Assembly (NCBI RefSeq): GCF_028640845.1
Contig: NC_080541.1
Location: 178,476,502-178,540,501 of the forward strand
DNA length: 64,000 bases
Source: Ahaetulla prasina
Lineage: Eukaryota; Chordata; Lepidosauria; Squamata; Colubridae
Direction: 5' to 3'
Below, piece by piece: positions 1 through 12,432 of this stretch. The first letter of the stretch is position 1, and each line of letters begins with the position of its first letter. Below the pieces are notes generated by a model. That model saw only the letters and a list, made by a program, of their open reading frames with translations, made no database searches and was not told the DNA's origin. The translations under genes were made by a program, and so were the position numbers.

Positions 1-641
1 AGAAGACTTCACACAGACATTTCAAAAAGCACCAGTCAGGCAACTGCCTTTACAAAAATCAGATGTCCAGTTTTTTCTGCAGCCTGCGCTAAAATGCCAT
101 GGAGGATAGCCTCCAGCATTGTGGAATCACAGCATAGCATGGAGTTGGAAAGAACTAGAAGTTTCATCTAGTTCAACCTTCTGTAAAAGTATAAGAAAGC
201 TAATTTTCCTTTGGGAAGGTTTATTCTTTCTGCTGCCTAAAATAGCTACAGCTGATCAGATTGTAGCCCCTGCCAATGTCAACAGCTATATGGTCAGTGA
301 GTTGATCCATATCTTGTCCACAGCAAAAACTGGGTTGAAAAAGAGGAGAGACGCTCTCTTAAAATTGGAAAGCTAAAAGTGATAGCTAAAGTTGCCTCAA
401 GTAGGTCAGGAGTGAAATGAAGCAAATACCATGAGGATGTGGTATTTAAAAAAGATTAACCAGCATGTTTGTGCCAAAGTGGAAGGCAGATAAGAATCAT
501 AGGCATCCATGACAAGCCGCAATGAAATCAAAATGGTGACACCTATGTCAAGATAATGCAAATGAAATGGATATATAATTTGTGTAACAAACTCTGATGA
601 AATTATCAGTTACATCATTCACATAATATCATGATGCAGAT

Positions 642-692
<51 letters not shown>

Positions 693-1714
693 AACACAAA
701 TACACAGTGTAGATATCTGTGAAAAGAAGAGCTCTTCTGTTTTCAGTCTCGTTAGATAAGTTTATCATTGCTATTAAGTGAGTTATAAAAGAAAATCATT
801 TACTGGCTCTGTGAATCTGAAACCAAAATGTTTAACCAATCCTAAGAAAAAAGGATAAAAAAATGGCTAAAAGTGAGATTGCTGTGAGGCTTCAAGCCCC
901 TTCATACATCATAATCTGTTGATTTCTCAAGAAATATTAAACCACTTAAAATAATTGGTCTGTACAAAATGTAACCACATCCAATGAAATATTGAATTTG
1001 TCATTGGTTGTACTGTCACTTTCTACAAGTTTTATGAGATTGCAGCATCTACTCATAACAAATAAGTGTTTTCACTACTGGTATTGTCTTATATTTAAAT
1101 TTATATTGCTTGCACAATAGTAAGAGACATTTGGGCTTGACCAGAACATTCACTTTTGCTTGCACAATTTTTGGTTTACTTTCTATGTCTAATGTTGTGC
1201 CTATTTTAATTCTTTTCTTAAATATATTCTTTTTATGTTGTGCCTGTTTGCTGTGGTTCTGTGAATATTGGCTTTTGCATTGCTACAGTGACATCTGCAA
1301 TACTTTTATTTCACATGTCATTATGGGAAGGAAGAGATCAAAAAGGCATCGAAGGACAACATAAAGGTGCAATTTAAGATTGAGTGGGTTTGAAATAAGA
1401 AATGAAGAATTATATTCAGTCAGTGGTAGGGATGTTCTGATTTTGACCAACAGTGTAAGAGAGCAAAATTATTTGACTTAGCTTCTTGGTAGTAGAATTT
1501 ACACTTCAGAGAAGCTTATAAAAAGTTTAATAGAAATAAACAACTAATTATAAAAGATTTTTGAGAACATTAAGGTCTGAAGACAGAAAGGAAGAGAGTT
1601 TAGTAAACCTCTTTGAGAGATAACATTACACCATCTAGAGGCTAACAAAGAGATTTCTTTATTATTAAAAGAAATTAAATTAAACAAGAAGAGTTCTCCA
1701 CTCCTCTGAATACA
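1..1714. other. Non-coding, probably TIE1 intron 2
   Basis: No TIE1 exon 3 could be recognised here on the minus strand. Near 112-185 there is a degraded fragment resembling the SINE body at 45525-45580 (gagttggaa ... catctag.tc.aacc). A (CA)n/(GA)n microsatellite lies at 642-692. The remainder is AT-rich and unassigned. Confidence 0.5.
642..692. repeat. Compound (CA)n-(GA)n microsatellite
   Basis: About 16 CA units run directly into about 9 GA units, with no gene context. Confidence 0.9.
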
Positions 1715-2216
1715 ACAAAATACCTTATGCCACCAGACTTGAAATCTTGGGTTTAGAAAACTTAGAACTCCACCGCCTTCGACAAGACCTGTGTTTAACT
1801 CATAGAATCATCTATTGCAGTGTCCTTCCTGTTAAAGACTACTTCAGCTTCAATCACAACAATACAAGAGCAAACAATAGATTTAAATTTAATATTAACC
1901 GTTTCAATCTTGATTGCAGAAAATATGACTTCTGTAACAGAGTTATTAATACTTGGAACACACTACCTGACTCTGTGGTTTCTTCTCAAAATCCCCAAAG
2001 CTTTAACCAAAAACTATCTACTATTGACCTCACCCCATTCCTAAGAGTTCTGTAAGGGGCGTGCATAAGAGCACAAATGTGCCTACCGTTCCTGTCCTAT
2101 TGTTTCCTTTCATTATATCCAATTAATATAGTTATTACATACTTATGCTTATATATATGCTTATATATTATATAGTTATTTTCATGCTTATGCTTATATA
2201 TACTGTTGTGACAAAA

Positions 2217-2247
<31 letters not shown>

Positions 2248-2275
2248 AAATAAAATAAATAAATAAAAATAAAAA
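1715..2275 (+). mobile_element. CR1-type LINE, 3' end with ORF2 C-terminus
   Basis: The frame from about 1747 to 2055 encodes the C-terminal tail of a LINE reverse transcriptase (LENLELHRLRQDLCLTHRII, later FCNRVINTWNTLP), then a stop, a short 3' UTR and an (AAAT)n tail at about 2214-2275. A second copy of the same family lies at 53046-53460 with the same UTR landmarks (aaggggcgtgcataagagca, actgttgtgacaaaataaa). It is 5'-truncated. The frame is open over this stretch, so the copy is not very old. Confidence 0.8.
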
Positions 2276-2487
2276 GAAGTTGGGTTTTAAAATCTGTGAA
2301 GTACAGAAGCACACACACACACAATTTATACTGTTATTATAATTATATTCCAAGGTTTATTTAGGTGCTCAAAGGGGCAAACATAGTGTTTCTCTCAGCT
2401 GCCCTTTAAACTGCCCAGTACCAGTTTAACACCTCAGCCACTATACCAAGAGAATCTCTTGTTCTCTTAGCTATTTTTGTGTTTTTC

Positions 2488-2669
2488 AATCTGGGAAATC
2501 TGTGTCTCTCCTTAGGTGAAAATTGTGTTTGATGAACTGAATGAGGAGGTGGAAAGAATGCTGATTATCAAATTTGTAGATGATATAATTTTGATGGGAT
2601 AGCTAAAACCTTAAAAGGCAGAGATAAAAATCCAAATAAGAATTTGATAGGTTAAAGAAATAGGTTGCA
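2488..2669 (+). repeat. Left arm of 182-bp inverted duplication (CR1 RT fragment)
   Basis: This is the reverse complement of 3213-3394 with about four mismatches by eye. The sense frame includes KFVDDIILMG followed by a stop, a decayed FADD box of a CR1 reverse transcriptase. The two arms share the same premature stop, so they were copied from each other after the element had died. Confidence 0.85.
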
Positions 2670-3091
2670 TTTTTTGATAATACTTGCAATTTTGTCATAC
2701 TGTTCCTTTCCACAATTTTTTAAAAAAAAAATAAACCTGGCATCATCCAACTGAACTCCATTGTCCTATTTGTTGCATTCTGGGCTAATAGAGAACTTCT
2801 TCTTCTTCTCTATGCTTTCCTTTCATCTTGTCCCTCTGTCTTTTGTTTTTAAGATTCAACATTTCCAGTTTATTTAATTTCTTTTTATAAGCCTTCATTG
2901 CTGGATTTGTGCTCATCCTCATATCCCTTCTCTGAATCTATTCCACTTTCTCTAAATCTGTCTTTGACAGCAATATCTTGAATTAGACCCAATACATAAA
3001 GTGGAAGCTGTATTAGTATAAAGTATGTTGGAATCATTACTTTCTGAAATGTAAAGGCTGAAATTGATATTTTGTCATTGCATTATGAAAT

Positions 3092-3115
3092 TGTATGTAT
3101 GTATGTATGTATGTA
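3092..3115. repeat. (TATG)n microsatellite
   Basis: About six tandem TATG units inside the decayed CR1 fragment. Confidence 0.85.
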
Positions 3116-3212
3116 TTGCAGCCATATCACATTCATAATCAAATATCCCTTTTGCCTTTTATCCTAACTGTTGTGCTTGCAATTTGTTTCTGTGAAATGT
3201 CTCAGTGTTATT

Positions 3213-3394
3213 TGCAACCCATTTCTTTAATCTATCAAATTCTTATTTGGATTTTTATCTCTGCCTTTTAAGGTATTAGCTATCCCATCAAAATTATATC
3301 ATCTACAAATTTGATAATCAGCATTCTTTCCACCTCCTCATTCAGTTCATCAAACACAATTTTCACCTAAGGAGAGACACAGATCTCCCAGATT
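3213..3394 (-). repeat. Right arm of 182-bp inverted duplication
   Basis: Inverted partner of 2488-2669, of equal length and about 98% identical by eye, separated by 543 bp. It is continuous with more CR1 sequence on its inner side, so this arm is probably the original and the left arm the copy. Confidence 0.85.
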
Positions 3395-3769
3395 AAAAAT
3401 TGCAGTAGGGGTAGCTGAGATGGGTGGAAACAAGAATTAAATTAATCTAGGAATTAAAATATAAGCCGTATAAGTTTTCTTCTGTTACAGATGAAGTAGG
3501 TTCTTTGTCATGCCCAACCCACCAGACATAGCATAAGAAGGCCATGCTCAATTTCACACAAACAATAGAAGAGCAACAACCTAGTGTCTAAAAAGGGTCA
3601 TATCATGACAGAAAGCATTACATCATATGAGATAAGAAGTAAATTTTGAGAAATATTAACTTGAAAACATTAATTCTTGGTATTACTTCCAAGTCTAGAT
3701 TTTGGTCTTTAGATACCACATATCAGTATCTCTTCTTCATTGTCACATGAATCAATTTGTCACACTTAC

Positions 3770-4048
3770 CGTTAATGTCATTGTGTACATAAACAACTCT
3801 AGTTTGCTCTGACTGTGTCTTCCCCAGGCAGTATGTGATGCCCACGAGGCCTGCTCGGGAAAAACCTCGCATATGCACTTCCTTGCTGCTGTTCCTGTAT
3901 ATCTGGAACTTGGATGTGGTCTTGATCATGGCATTGTCTCTGTCAATCTGGAGGCTGATGTTCCGCTCACCTGTCACACAGGACAGGTAGAAGTGGTTGT
4001 GTGAGGGACTCAGAACATTGGCTACCAGAGTGATATCCAGAATTGCAC
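3770..4048 (-). CDS. TIE1: TIE1 second exon, first Ig-like domain
   Basis: This 279-nt exon has an AG acceptor just above 4048 (gatgcag) and a GTAAGT donor at 3769-3764; both ends are phase 1. It encodes residues 17-109 of the receptor. The run MRGFSRAGLVGITYC followed by TRVVYVHN closely matches the first Ig-like domain of TIE1 (LRGFSKPSDLVGVFSC and TRVIYVHN from memory) and fits TEK/TIE2 much less well. Cys40 and Cys90 are the expected Ig disulphide pair. Two N-glycosylation sequons are visible (NIS at 46-48, NSS at 69-71). The reading frame runs on past the donor to a stop near 3723, which is intron read-through. Exon 3 and everything downstream (EGF, FNIII, TM, kinase) are not found in 1-3769 and presumably lie off the left edge. 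Confidence 0.88.
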
Positions 4049-4364
4049 CTGCATCAAAAGAACCAAAGGAGCCATCTTATGGACAAGGAGAGAGCAGATA
4101 ATTATAAGCATGATTGAAATGATTCAACTCATAGAAAGACTTAGAACTCATAGAACTCATAGAGCATAAACAAATGAGTATAAAAATATACTAAACAAAT
4201 AATACTAACAGAAACTAATATTATTTAGTCCTCTGGTTTTTCAAAGTGAATGAGGCTTTTCAATACTCATAGCCACTTAGTTTTATAAAAAGAATGAATA
4301 ATAAACTGGACATAAACTGTTTCAACTCTTACCCTCAAAACGACGCTATAGAGCACTGCACACC

Positions 4365-4710
4365 AGAACAACTAGACACAAGAACAGTTTTTTCCATGAA
4401 GGCCATCACTCTGCTAAACAAATAATTCCATCAACACTGTCAGACTATTTACTGAATCTGCACTACTATTAATCGTCTCAGTTCCCATCACCAATCTCTT
4501 TCCACTTATGACTGTATGACTATAACTTGTTGCTGGCAATCCTTATGATTTATATTGATATATTGACCATCAATTGTGTTGTAAATGTTGTACCTTGATG
4601 AACGTATCTTTTCTTTTATGTATACTGAGAGCATATGCACCAAGACAAATTCCTTGTGTGTCCAATCACACTTGGCCAATAAAAAATTCTATTCTATTCT
4701 ATTCTATTCT
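4365..4710 (+). mobile_element. CR1-type LINE 3' end with (ATTCT)n tail
   Basis: Starts near caactagacacaagaacag and ends with tgtccaatcacacttggcc, aataaa and about five ATTCT units (4687-4710). The same 3' end recurs at 12898-13227 and, reversed, at 16810-16859. The pentanucleotide tail is typical of the snake CR1-L3 type as I remember it. It sits in TIE1 intron 1, antisense to the gene. Confidence 0.8.
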
Positions 4711-6900
4711 AAACAGACCAATAGAATAGCATAGTGTTATTACATCATTATCATGCAAATACTATTTCTCAGTTATAAATAGGGAGTAAAACATCACACT
4801 TACTAGCACTGATGATGTTAGTCAGGTAATGAATTGTCTGCAAGCAAACAAGCAAGCTCAGAGAACACTAAGGACTCCATAGGTGATTCAATTGTGGTTT
4901 CATTTCTCTTAGCATCCATTCTCAGTCACCTTTTCTACTCCCATACCAGGGCATTTTTCTGGATTTTTTTTCCTCCATAGTTTCTGCTCTTAACTGGCCC
5001 ATTTTCATATTTGATTTTTCCTTTGCTGACCTCTTTCCCCAAACCAACTTTTGTCCCATTAAATTTTTTGGAGAATTATTGTGCTAATGGACAGAGTTAT
5101 GACCCTACTTATATAATTTCTGCCCAACATTTTGTTATACTTGGAAAATATAAAAAGAATCCTCAGCCTTAGTTGTAAAATTATTCTGGGCAGTCATATA
5201 AATAATCAGAAAATGCATACTGAAGACTTATTCATATGCCTTTCCGTGAGATGGAGCTCCTCTTCATAATATATTATAGTGATCACTATTTGAGGTCCTG
5301 TTCCCAGCTCAGTTTTTAAATCCCTATAGTGGACAGCACAGTCCCAGCTAAACTAATTTCAAGCGTTCTATTTCTTTTTTGCAATCTTTGTTCCTTTGGT
5401 TGTGTTGTTTTTGTGCTGTTTCTTTGTTTCTAAATTGTTTTAAAAATGTAAACTGTCCTGGATTACTGGGAGTTGGATGGTTTATACATTTTAATAATAT
5501 TTATATTATATACTTTATATACATCAATTATAATAATTATTGAATAGTTTTTTTAAAAAAATATTGAATATGGATAATGATATTCTGTATCCTTGTACAT
5601 TTTATATTTTTTTACTAAAGGGTTTGAAAAATAAATGTGTTGGATAACCTAGCACAGAGGAATCTAATTTGTAAAACACTATTTATTTACACTCAGACCA
5701 CATTCAGTATAGCTTAGATCACTAATGTACTAATTTATTCCTGTATTTGTTCTGACTTGGAAAGCCAAGAGAATAGACCTGACGGTCAAAGTTAACTCTG
5801 ATCCTTGTCAGGCTCTCACAAAATTACATGCATAAAATACATGTCTGTAATTAGCACGTGTGAAATTCATCTACATATCAGTTGTGTATTATTTATGGAA
5901 TTCTAGAAAATTATTTCCACGTTTATTGCTAAATCTGTAAAAATTCTGGATAACTATCTCTGCATATGAAATGATTCAACTATCGGAAAGACTTCTCGTG
6001 ATGCTGGTCTTTTCCTGAAGGCTTAACTTTATTTTCAATTAAGTGTTATATGACATTCTGATGTCATTTCTCATAAATGTTCTGCAGATGGGAATGCTGA
6101 AGTTTGCATTCTCCCATGCTGGTCAGTTAAATCACTTTGTTATAGAGAAAATAAATTATGGGCCCTTTATATTTGTTGTTCAAACAGCTTTGGCAACAAC
6201 ATATAATATATCACATACTCTCTGCCCCCGCCCCCCCACACTTTCTGATAAAATTCTTCAAGCTTCTATTTTTCTTATTAGTAAAAATTAGTAAGATTTT
6301 TTTTAAAAAGTTTAAATCCCAAATCCAGCTACTAGTTTCTTGATGAGTCCTCATCAGAACCTTATCCATCTTAAGACCTAAAGTTTTGGGTGGTGCCCCA
6401 GACCTACCCCTAGAAATTGCCACTAAGTTTTAAAACTAAATGTAGATATAAAGAATCTTTCGTAAAATACATAGAAACTGATTATATCAGTTATATCTGG
6501 TACTGAAATATCAATAAAAATTAAGACAGATTTAGTTTTTGGTCTCTTCACTTCTTAATATGGGTCCCAATCTTATTGTGGAATTTTGCCTTCACCAAGG
6601 TACTCAAAGACTGTATACATGGCTCAAGAGAGATAGCACTTTCCTGGGCTGGCTAAGCAAGACTGAGTATCTTCCAAAGTAAGAAGCTGCTGATTATGTG
6701 TTAGATAGTGGCTACAACATCTAGATATAAATAAAAGCAACACAACAAAAGAGGACACAAAGAGATTTGTCTGTTTCACTGCATCTTTCAAAATTACTCA
6801 TCTATTATCTTTTCTAAGTAACACATTTTATTAAGGGGCACAGACTTTTGCATGTGATAAAGTGAGCCACATGTCCTTTCACAATATCTGTTAATCCAAA

Positions 6901-6972
6901 ACAATGTAGCAGAGCCATGTCAACCCTTCTGATTTTTTGCCACCATAGGTTAACATGGCTCTGTTACACTGT
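6901..6972. repeat. Imperfect 25-bp inverted repeat (hairpin)
   Basis: Arms 6901-6925 and 6948-6972 around a 22-nt loop pair at about 22 of 25 positions, plus one G-U if transcribed from the plus strand. It lies in TIE1 intron 1. It could be a small MITE remnant or a transcribed hairpin; no function is assignable. Confidence 0.6.
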
Positions 6973-7719
6973 CTACTACTGTTGATTATTTCACTGTAAT
7001 TCCCCAGCTTTCAGACTAGACTGGCAGATGCTATTGGTCTAGCTAATTGTGAATTATAAAGAAGAAAATGCACACATGAATAGTTCTACCTAGAAATATC
7101 ATTTTTCAAAGAAGTATCAGAAAGTTCTGTTCTCTTTGATCCGAGCTATAAGGAGTTTGGTGGGGGTTAAATTCTCTCCCCTCCCCCCTAGTTCTAGAAT
7201 CTCTTTTGGGTTGCCTTCTCTTTGATTCTGATAACAAAGTAAAGTTATTGGCTACTACTTTCAATATGGACTCCAGTGATGACATTCTTTCTCCACCGGA
7301 CTAGATTAATGACTCATAGTGTCCTGGCCATTGTGGTGCCAGTTCAAATACTTTTCTATTCCTCAGATTTTTTATTGTTCATTTTTTAAACAATATTTTT
7401 AGAACCCTATGCTGCATGCATTTTACAACATTGGCTTCAGTCTGAATTGATTTGTTTTAATTTTTGCATTCCATTTTATTCCTTTTTTTTTCCATTTCAT
7501 GATTTTTTTAAACCCCAGCTTGTGAGCTACCCAGTTCACTTTGGTTCTTTGATAAAATAGTTGACATAGAAATGTGGGTGGTAGGTAAGACATAGTTAGG
7601 AAAGACATAGGAAAAATGGTTTGTTTATTCACTTGTGTAATTTGTATAGTTGTCCATCTCAAACTAGTGAGTCAGGGGGAGGAATGAACCATTATAAAAA
7701 CAATTAAAACAGATTTTAC

Positions 7720-7768
7720 CTGTCAGGTGCCAGAAGAAGCTGAGAAGACCAATTGTATCCAATCTCAT
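7720..7768 (-). CDS. TIE1: TIE1 first coding exon (signal peptide)
   Basis: This 49-nt coding segment starts at an ATG (7768-7766, minus strand) and encodes 16 residues, MRLDTIGLLSFFWHLT, the hydrophobic start of a signal peptide. It ends in a GT donor (gtaaaa, 7719 downwards) in phase 1. The split codon G|GT joins exactly to the exon at 4048, giving Gly17 followed by AILDITLVAN, which resembles the mature start of TIE1 (AVDLTLLAN as I recall it). The start is chosen because it is the only ATG giving a signal peptide in frame with the Ig exon. TIE1 is an orphan-like endothelial receptor tyrosine kinase that works with TEK/TIE2 in angiopoietin signalling at the plasma membrane. The promoter should lie just above 7768; I see no TATA box there that I would defend. 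Confidence 0.8.
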
Positions 7769-8835
7769 TTTCAGGAACAGGCTCAATGTCAGGAGAATTG
7801 AAACATCACTATTTCAGAAGAAGAGGTATTAAGAATTATTTCTGTTATTTCTCACTCGCCGTATGTATCTTTTAAGCTTGTTGTTCTTGAATCCTCCATT
7901 CTTTACCAGCAGTAAAGCAGTTACAAGGAAATTGTCACTAGATCAAGCAGAATAAATGCATAGTTCTTCGGTTTGAAGGAACTCAGTAGAGTATCTTAGG
8001 AAAAACTCCACTTAGGTAGCCACAGAAATTGGATTTTTTTTTATTCCAGGAACTTCATTCATTCAAGAGTTCATATTGGCACCCAAAGGCCTAGCCGTGC
8101 ATTTTAGCTTGTTGTTTATTGCCACACGTAGCTAGCTGCCAGGCGAATATAATCCTGTTGCTTCTTCCATGCTGACTTGGAAACCTAACTGGAGAGTCTC
8201 AGCATGGCCACAAAAGAAAACTGGGCAGGACAGGAAACTGATTAAAAGTGGAAATGGACTGAGTACAACATGAGCGGTTGGGTCTCCGTCAGAAAAAAAA
8301 AATTGGCTGGGGTTCAGGCAGGCAGGATGGAGGAATGCTTAGAGGCCCTTACAGACAGCTCAGCACTGACATGAAATCCTGTTTCTCATATAGCATTTCC
8401 TGCTCTCCACCCATTGTTCCATGTCTATCTCAGGATCCTGCCACAGAAGAGAGTAGTATAATAGGAAGTCATTGGCTAAAATACCAACTAAGAGAGGTGT
8501 GACAAATCTCTAGTTTGTGAAATGGCACAACTATGTTATCTAAAGGATCTGATAAGTTGACCCTGTGCTAAGCAGCATGCATATATGGAATTCCACTTTT
8601 CCAAAAGAAAAAGAAAGTCTGCTATGTAATCCATTTATTCAAAGGCACAACTGATTAAAACTAGACTGTCCTTTATTATTCATTCAAAGATAATTTGGAA
8701 CTTTGGGTGGGGGGGAAATGGAACGGTTAGGTTTTACATCTGATTTGCTGCCTAGACTAAGATATCAAAGGTGGAGAATTGGGCAAAGTTAATTTCCCTG
8801 GTTTTCACTTTTCTTCACATTCTATTAAAATGGGG

Positions 8836-8945
8836 AAGGGAGGAGAGAAGGAAGGAGGGGGGAGGGAGGGAGGGAGGGAGGGAAGGAAGGAAGGAAGGAA
8901 GGAAGGAAGGAAGGAAGGAAGGAAGGAAGGAAGGAAGGAAGGAGA
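8836..8945. repeat. (GGGA)n/(GGAA)n microsatellite
   Basis: A purine tract: a few GGGA units followed by about 16 GGAA units (about 8878-8942). It lies roughly 1.1 kb upstream of the TIE1 start codon. Confidence 0.9.
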
Positions 8946-10712
8946 ATCTCTATATCAATGTCCAAACACAAACCGAAATGATCTCTTTTCAACCATCTTC
9001 TCTTCATTGTACTTTGAACGTGCTGAAATTCTGGAGCGTAGGAAAGCAGGTAATATGTAACCAGTTTAGTTAGGCTGACTGAACTGAAGTTTTGGTTATT
9101 ACACTTGAGGAAATGCCACCTTAATCTTCCTTTGTACTACTTTAGTAAGTCCCTGTTTCAGTGTCCCTCTTTCTTGATCATCTCACCCTCCCCAGAATCT
9201 AGAGGAAAAGTCCAGTCTTCAGCATTTTTTTCTAATCTCATTTGATTTCCAGGATGCATGGAAAGGAGCAGGAGAAGTTAAAGGGACCAGGCTGGTGATG
9301 AAAAATTCAACTTTTAGCCCAGGGGTCTCAAATACCAGAACGCTGCTATCATGTCACCTCTACACCTTTTCACTAGACTAGAAATATCACTTATCACTTG
9401 AAACTCTTTCCTTATAAACTTGGTCTCAAATACACATTTCTTACTTCCTAATCCTAATTTACTTCATAGAATAATTGACTGGAGGGTCAACCTAAAAAAA
9501 AAACTTGATAGCAGTTTGAAAATATTGGGTTGTCCTTGGGTAGAAAAAGACTAATTATAGTCATGCTCTTTTGACCCTTCTGGGCTGCATATAAAAAGTG
9601 TGCATTTTAATTATCACATAAATGAAAAATCATCAATCATTGAATTTCTGTCCATTCATTATCCAAGTCAGAACTTGGTAACTTTTTGAAAATACAACAA
9701 TCTTTGTTTAATTGATGTTTGATTATAGCCCTTTGGAAGAATGATAAAAAAACCAAAATGCCTTTATTAGCCCTATAGTTGTCATGACCGATTCACATCA
9801 TCTTCTGAATATATTAGCAATCTCTTCTGTGTGCCTATCAGCAATCTTTGGTGGGTGAAATTCTTTTTACTTAACTTATCAACTACAGCTTTAATGAAAA
9901 ATTAATTTAAAAGTAGGTCAAGAATACAGACTTTAACATGTCTTCTAGAAGAACAGGATTAGAAAGGTGTCTGCTGCATTTCATCCTGTTTTAAGATTGT
10001 GTTCTCCTAGTTCTTATAGATAAGAATAAACAGACAAAAATCAGTTTTTGAACTTCTACATTTCCCCCCACCCCCATTTCTCAAGGCATGATCAAATGCC
10101 TGTTTAAAATCAACTTGTTTTGCTTCATTTTTATTCACCAAGTAGGTGGCACACAAATCTATTCTCCTTCTACTTCAAATCTATTCAAATCTACTTCTAC
10201 CAGCTCTGAAATCTGTCTGTTCATTCCCAACAATGATTTATTTATTTTAAAATGTGTAGGCTGTCTGAATTTAAATCATTTTATGTAGCTCACCAGCAAA
10301 GACACTTTTAAAAAGCATTCAACAAAAATAAGGAATAAAAAGCAGCAAGATGACAGAAACTGGACTGGACTGGAAAAAATAACCCAAGAGGTCTTCACTC
10401 ACCCTCATTAAAAGCTTGGGAGAAAATACTAGAAGGGAAGGATCTATATGGATCAAGCCTCTTCAAAACACTAGAAGGAAAGGGGTCATATGGATCCCAT
10501 TCTAGGGGGTAGACACTGTTACAAGAAGGCACATTTCTGAAGTGCCAATAGATCGTATTGTTTAATTGGTCCAGCCCTAGTGGTTCGAATCAACTGATCA
10601 GACTCTATGGGAGACTGGCAGTCTGTCAAATGCCAAGGCCCTTATGCTTTTGAAGGGTTTTATTTATAACAACCAGCACCTTTTCTGAATTCCATTACTG
10701 TAGTCTGAAAGT

Positions 10713-10980
10713 TTTTTTTTTTTTTTTTTTATAAAAAAGTTTTATTTTTACAATCTTATCAAATAATTCATCCAATGTACAGTTATATACAATTAGTCGG
10801 GCCTGCCCAGTCACCACCCCCCTTTTTAACCTTCTTCCCTCTTCTACCTTCTTTTACTTTCCAAACCTTCCTCTCCTTCTCTTATCTACCTCCTCTCCTC
10901 CCTCCACCCTACACTCTTCTCCCTCTTCTCCCCCTCTTCTTTCCTCTTCTCCTCTTTCCTACCTCCTACTCTCTTTCAGA
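10713..10980 (-). mobile_element. 5'-truncated L1-like retroposed insertion
   Basis: A poly-T run at the left (the poly-A tail of a minus-strand insert) is followed by a pyrimidine-rich stretch. Flanks repeat gtagtctgaaagttttt (10700 onward and 10981-10997), a target-site duplication of at least 13 bp. The tail, its length and the flanking repeat indicate target-primed reverse transcription. The L1 assignment is tentative. Confidence 0.65.
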
Positions 10981-12432
10981 GTAGTCTGAAAGTTTTTATA
11001 TACATGTCTAGTCTAGAATTTATTAATACAGCTTAAACGAATTGGTTTGCTATTGTCAGGAAAACCTTTGTCATCTTAAAAATTAGAGCAATTATTGCCA
11101 AACTCCAGTCTTTAAGAATCTATTATTTATATGTGTAAATAACGAAATAACAAAATTGGTGCCAGCCATTTCAAGTTATTTTGGAGGGAAGAGGCAGGAG
11201 AGAGAAGTCAAATATTTCCCAAGTGCCGTTGTGAATTTCAGCAGACCACTTTGAAAAATTCTGACTTTGATATATGTGGTCAGCACAGCAGCATGTCACA
11301 GAGTTATCGGTGGAAGAGTTTTTGCATTCAATTAATGATATTATTGGAGATGCATATATCCAAGGCAGCTCTATGAGATCCAATAAATATAATCGAGCAA
11401 TTGAGTTAGTCTGTCAACATGAAGTTAAACACTCATTAGAACATGCCGAAGCACTGATTTTTATATTAGCTAATGTCTCCTAGATTTGGCAAAATGTTGT
11501 CTGGAGTCAGGACTGCTGGCTTTTGCAGCAGTTTTCACCTCCCTATTCTTCTTGTTTTCACCTCCCTATTCTTGGTCTGTGAGAGCTCGTGTTTTATTAG
11601 ACATAAATAACATTAAGCCCAGGGTGGGGCTAGACAGAGAACAATAGAAGTCGCCTGTTTGGGTAAACACAATCTGGATGAAGTTTAGCATAATTGGCAA
11701 AACATCTTTCCTGAGTCATTTCCCACCCTTCAGTGTAACACTGGACCAACATATTTCTTCGGTACAACATTGCAAGTACACACACACACAAATCTTCTAT
11801 CCATTTTAGTGCTCACAATTTCTGGAACTATGCAGCTTTTCACACTTCTATACACCGTTCCCTATTACCAAGTTTGAATGCTATCCATCAATTCTTGAGC
11901 TGCCAAAAAATTATCCCAGCATGAAATTGCTAATTGCTTTGTTGCCTTTGTGGCAAATCACTGCAAGCACTTAACTACTTTCGTGGATAACAAAGCCTAA
12001 CAGACTTTATAGATTTGGAGACTGCCCTTTGAAAGCAGGGGGAAATGCTATTTTAATACCGGTATGGTATTAAAATAAAACTATGGATAATCTATATTCG
12101 TTTCACTCATGGTTTGAGGACAATTGAAGGTAATGTTATAGAAAGTTTAAAAAAAGAAAAATAAAAGATTTCCCCAGGTCTGGGTCCAGTGGCACATGGC
12201 TGTGGTTAGATGCAGGTAAGAAAGGACTCTAAAGTGAAGTAAATGTAGGAAAGTAAGAATGTGCCTGAATCACATAAGTTTTCAAAATCAGGTCAAAAAG
12301 TTTGTAAACAAATGACACAGCCTCAGATTGCACTGCTTTTGTTGCAGATTAAGTTAGATTGACATCACAGAAGCTTCTGAACAGTAAAAACCTACATCTC
12401 AGACTAGTTTAAAGAATGCTGGTACTCCTCAA

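Larger units (their letters stand above)
2750..3410 (-). mobile_element. Decayed CR1-like LINE fragment
   Basis: Read on the minus strand, this passes from the FADD box (3394-3213) through remnants such as IQRRDMR and AMKAYKKKLNKLEMLNLKNK, which resemble the CR1 ORF2 C-terminal region (YEERLKELGLFSLEKRR type). There are many stops and frameshifts. A (TATG)n tract at 3092-3115 interrupts it. The 3213-3394 part is the right arm of the inverted duplication. Confidence 0.6.
4049..7719 (-). other. TIE1: TIE1 intron 1
   Basis: A 3.67-kb intron with a GT donor at 7719 and an AG acceptor at 4050-4049. It contains a CR1 LINE 3' end (4365-4710) and a hairpin (6901-6972), both listed separately. I recognise nothing else in 4711-6900 or 6973-7719. 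Confidence 0.75.
7769..12418. other. TIE1 upstream region, no gene seen
   Basis: This covers the presumed TIE1 promoter and 5' UTR (just above 7768, minus strand). It also contains a long GGAA tract (8836-8945) and a retroposed insertion at 10713-10980. Open frames over the GGAA tract are low-complexity artefacts. A perfect 11-bp inverted repeat lies at 12050-12076. Nothing else is recognised. Confidence 0.5.

Noticed and set aside
3723..3769. Extension of the TIE1 frame past 3770 (GKCDKLIHVTMKKRY)
   Set aside because: It follows a consensus GTAAGT donor, so it is intron read-through.
8771..9073. Open frames rich in GRKE or LPSF repeats
   Set aside because: Translation of the GGAA microsatellite in different frames.
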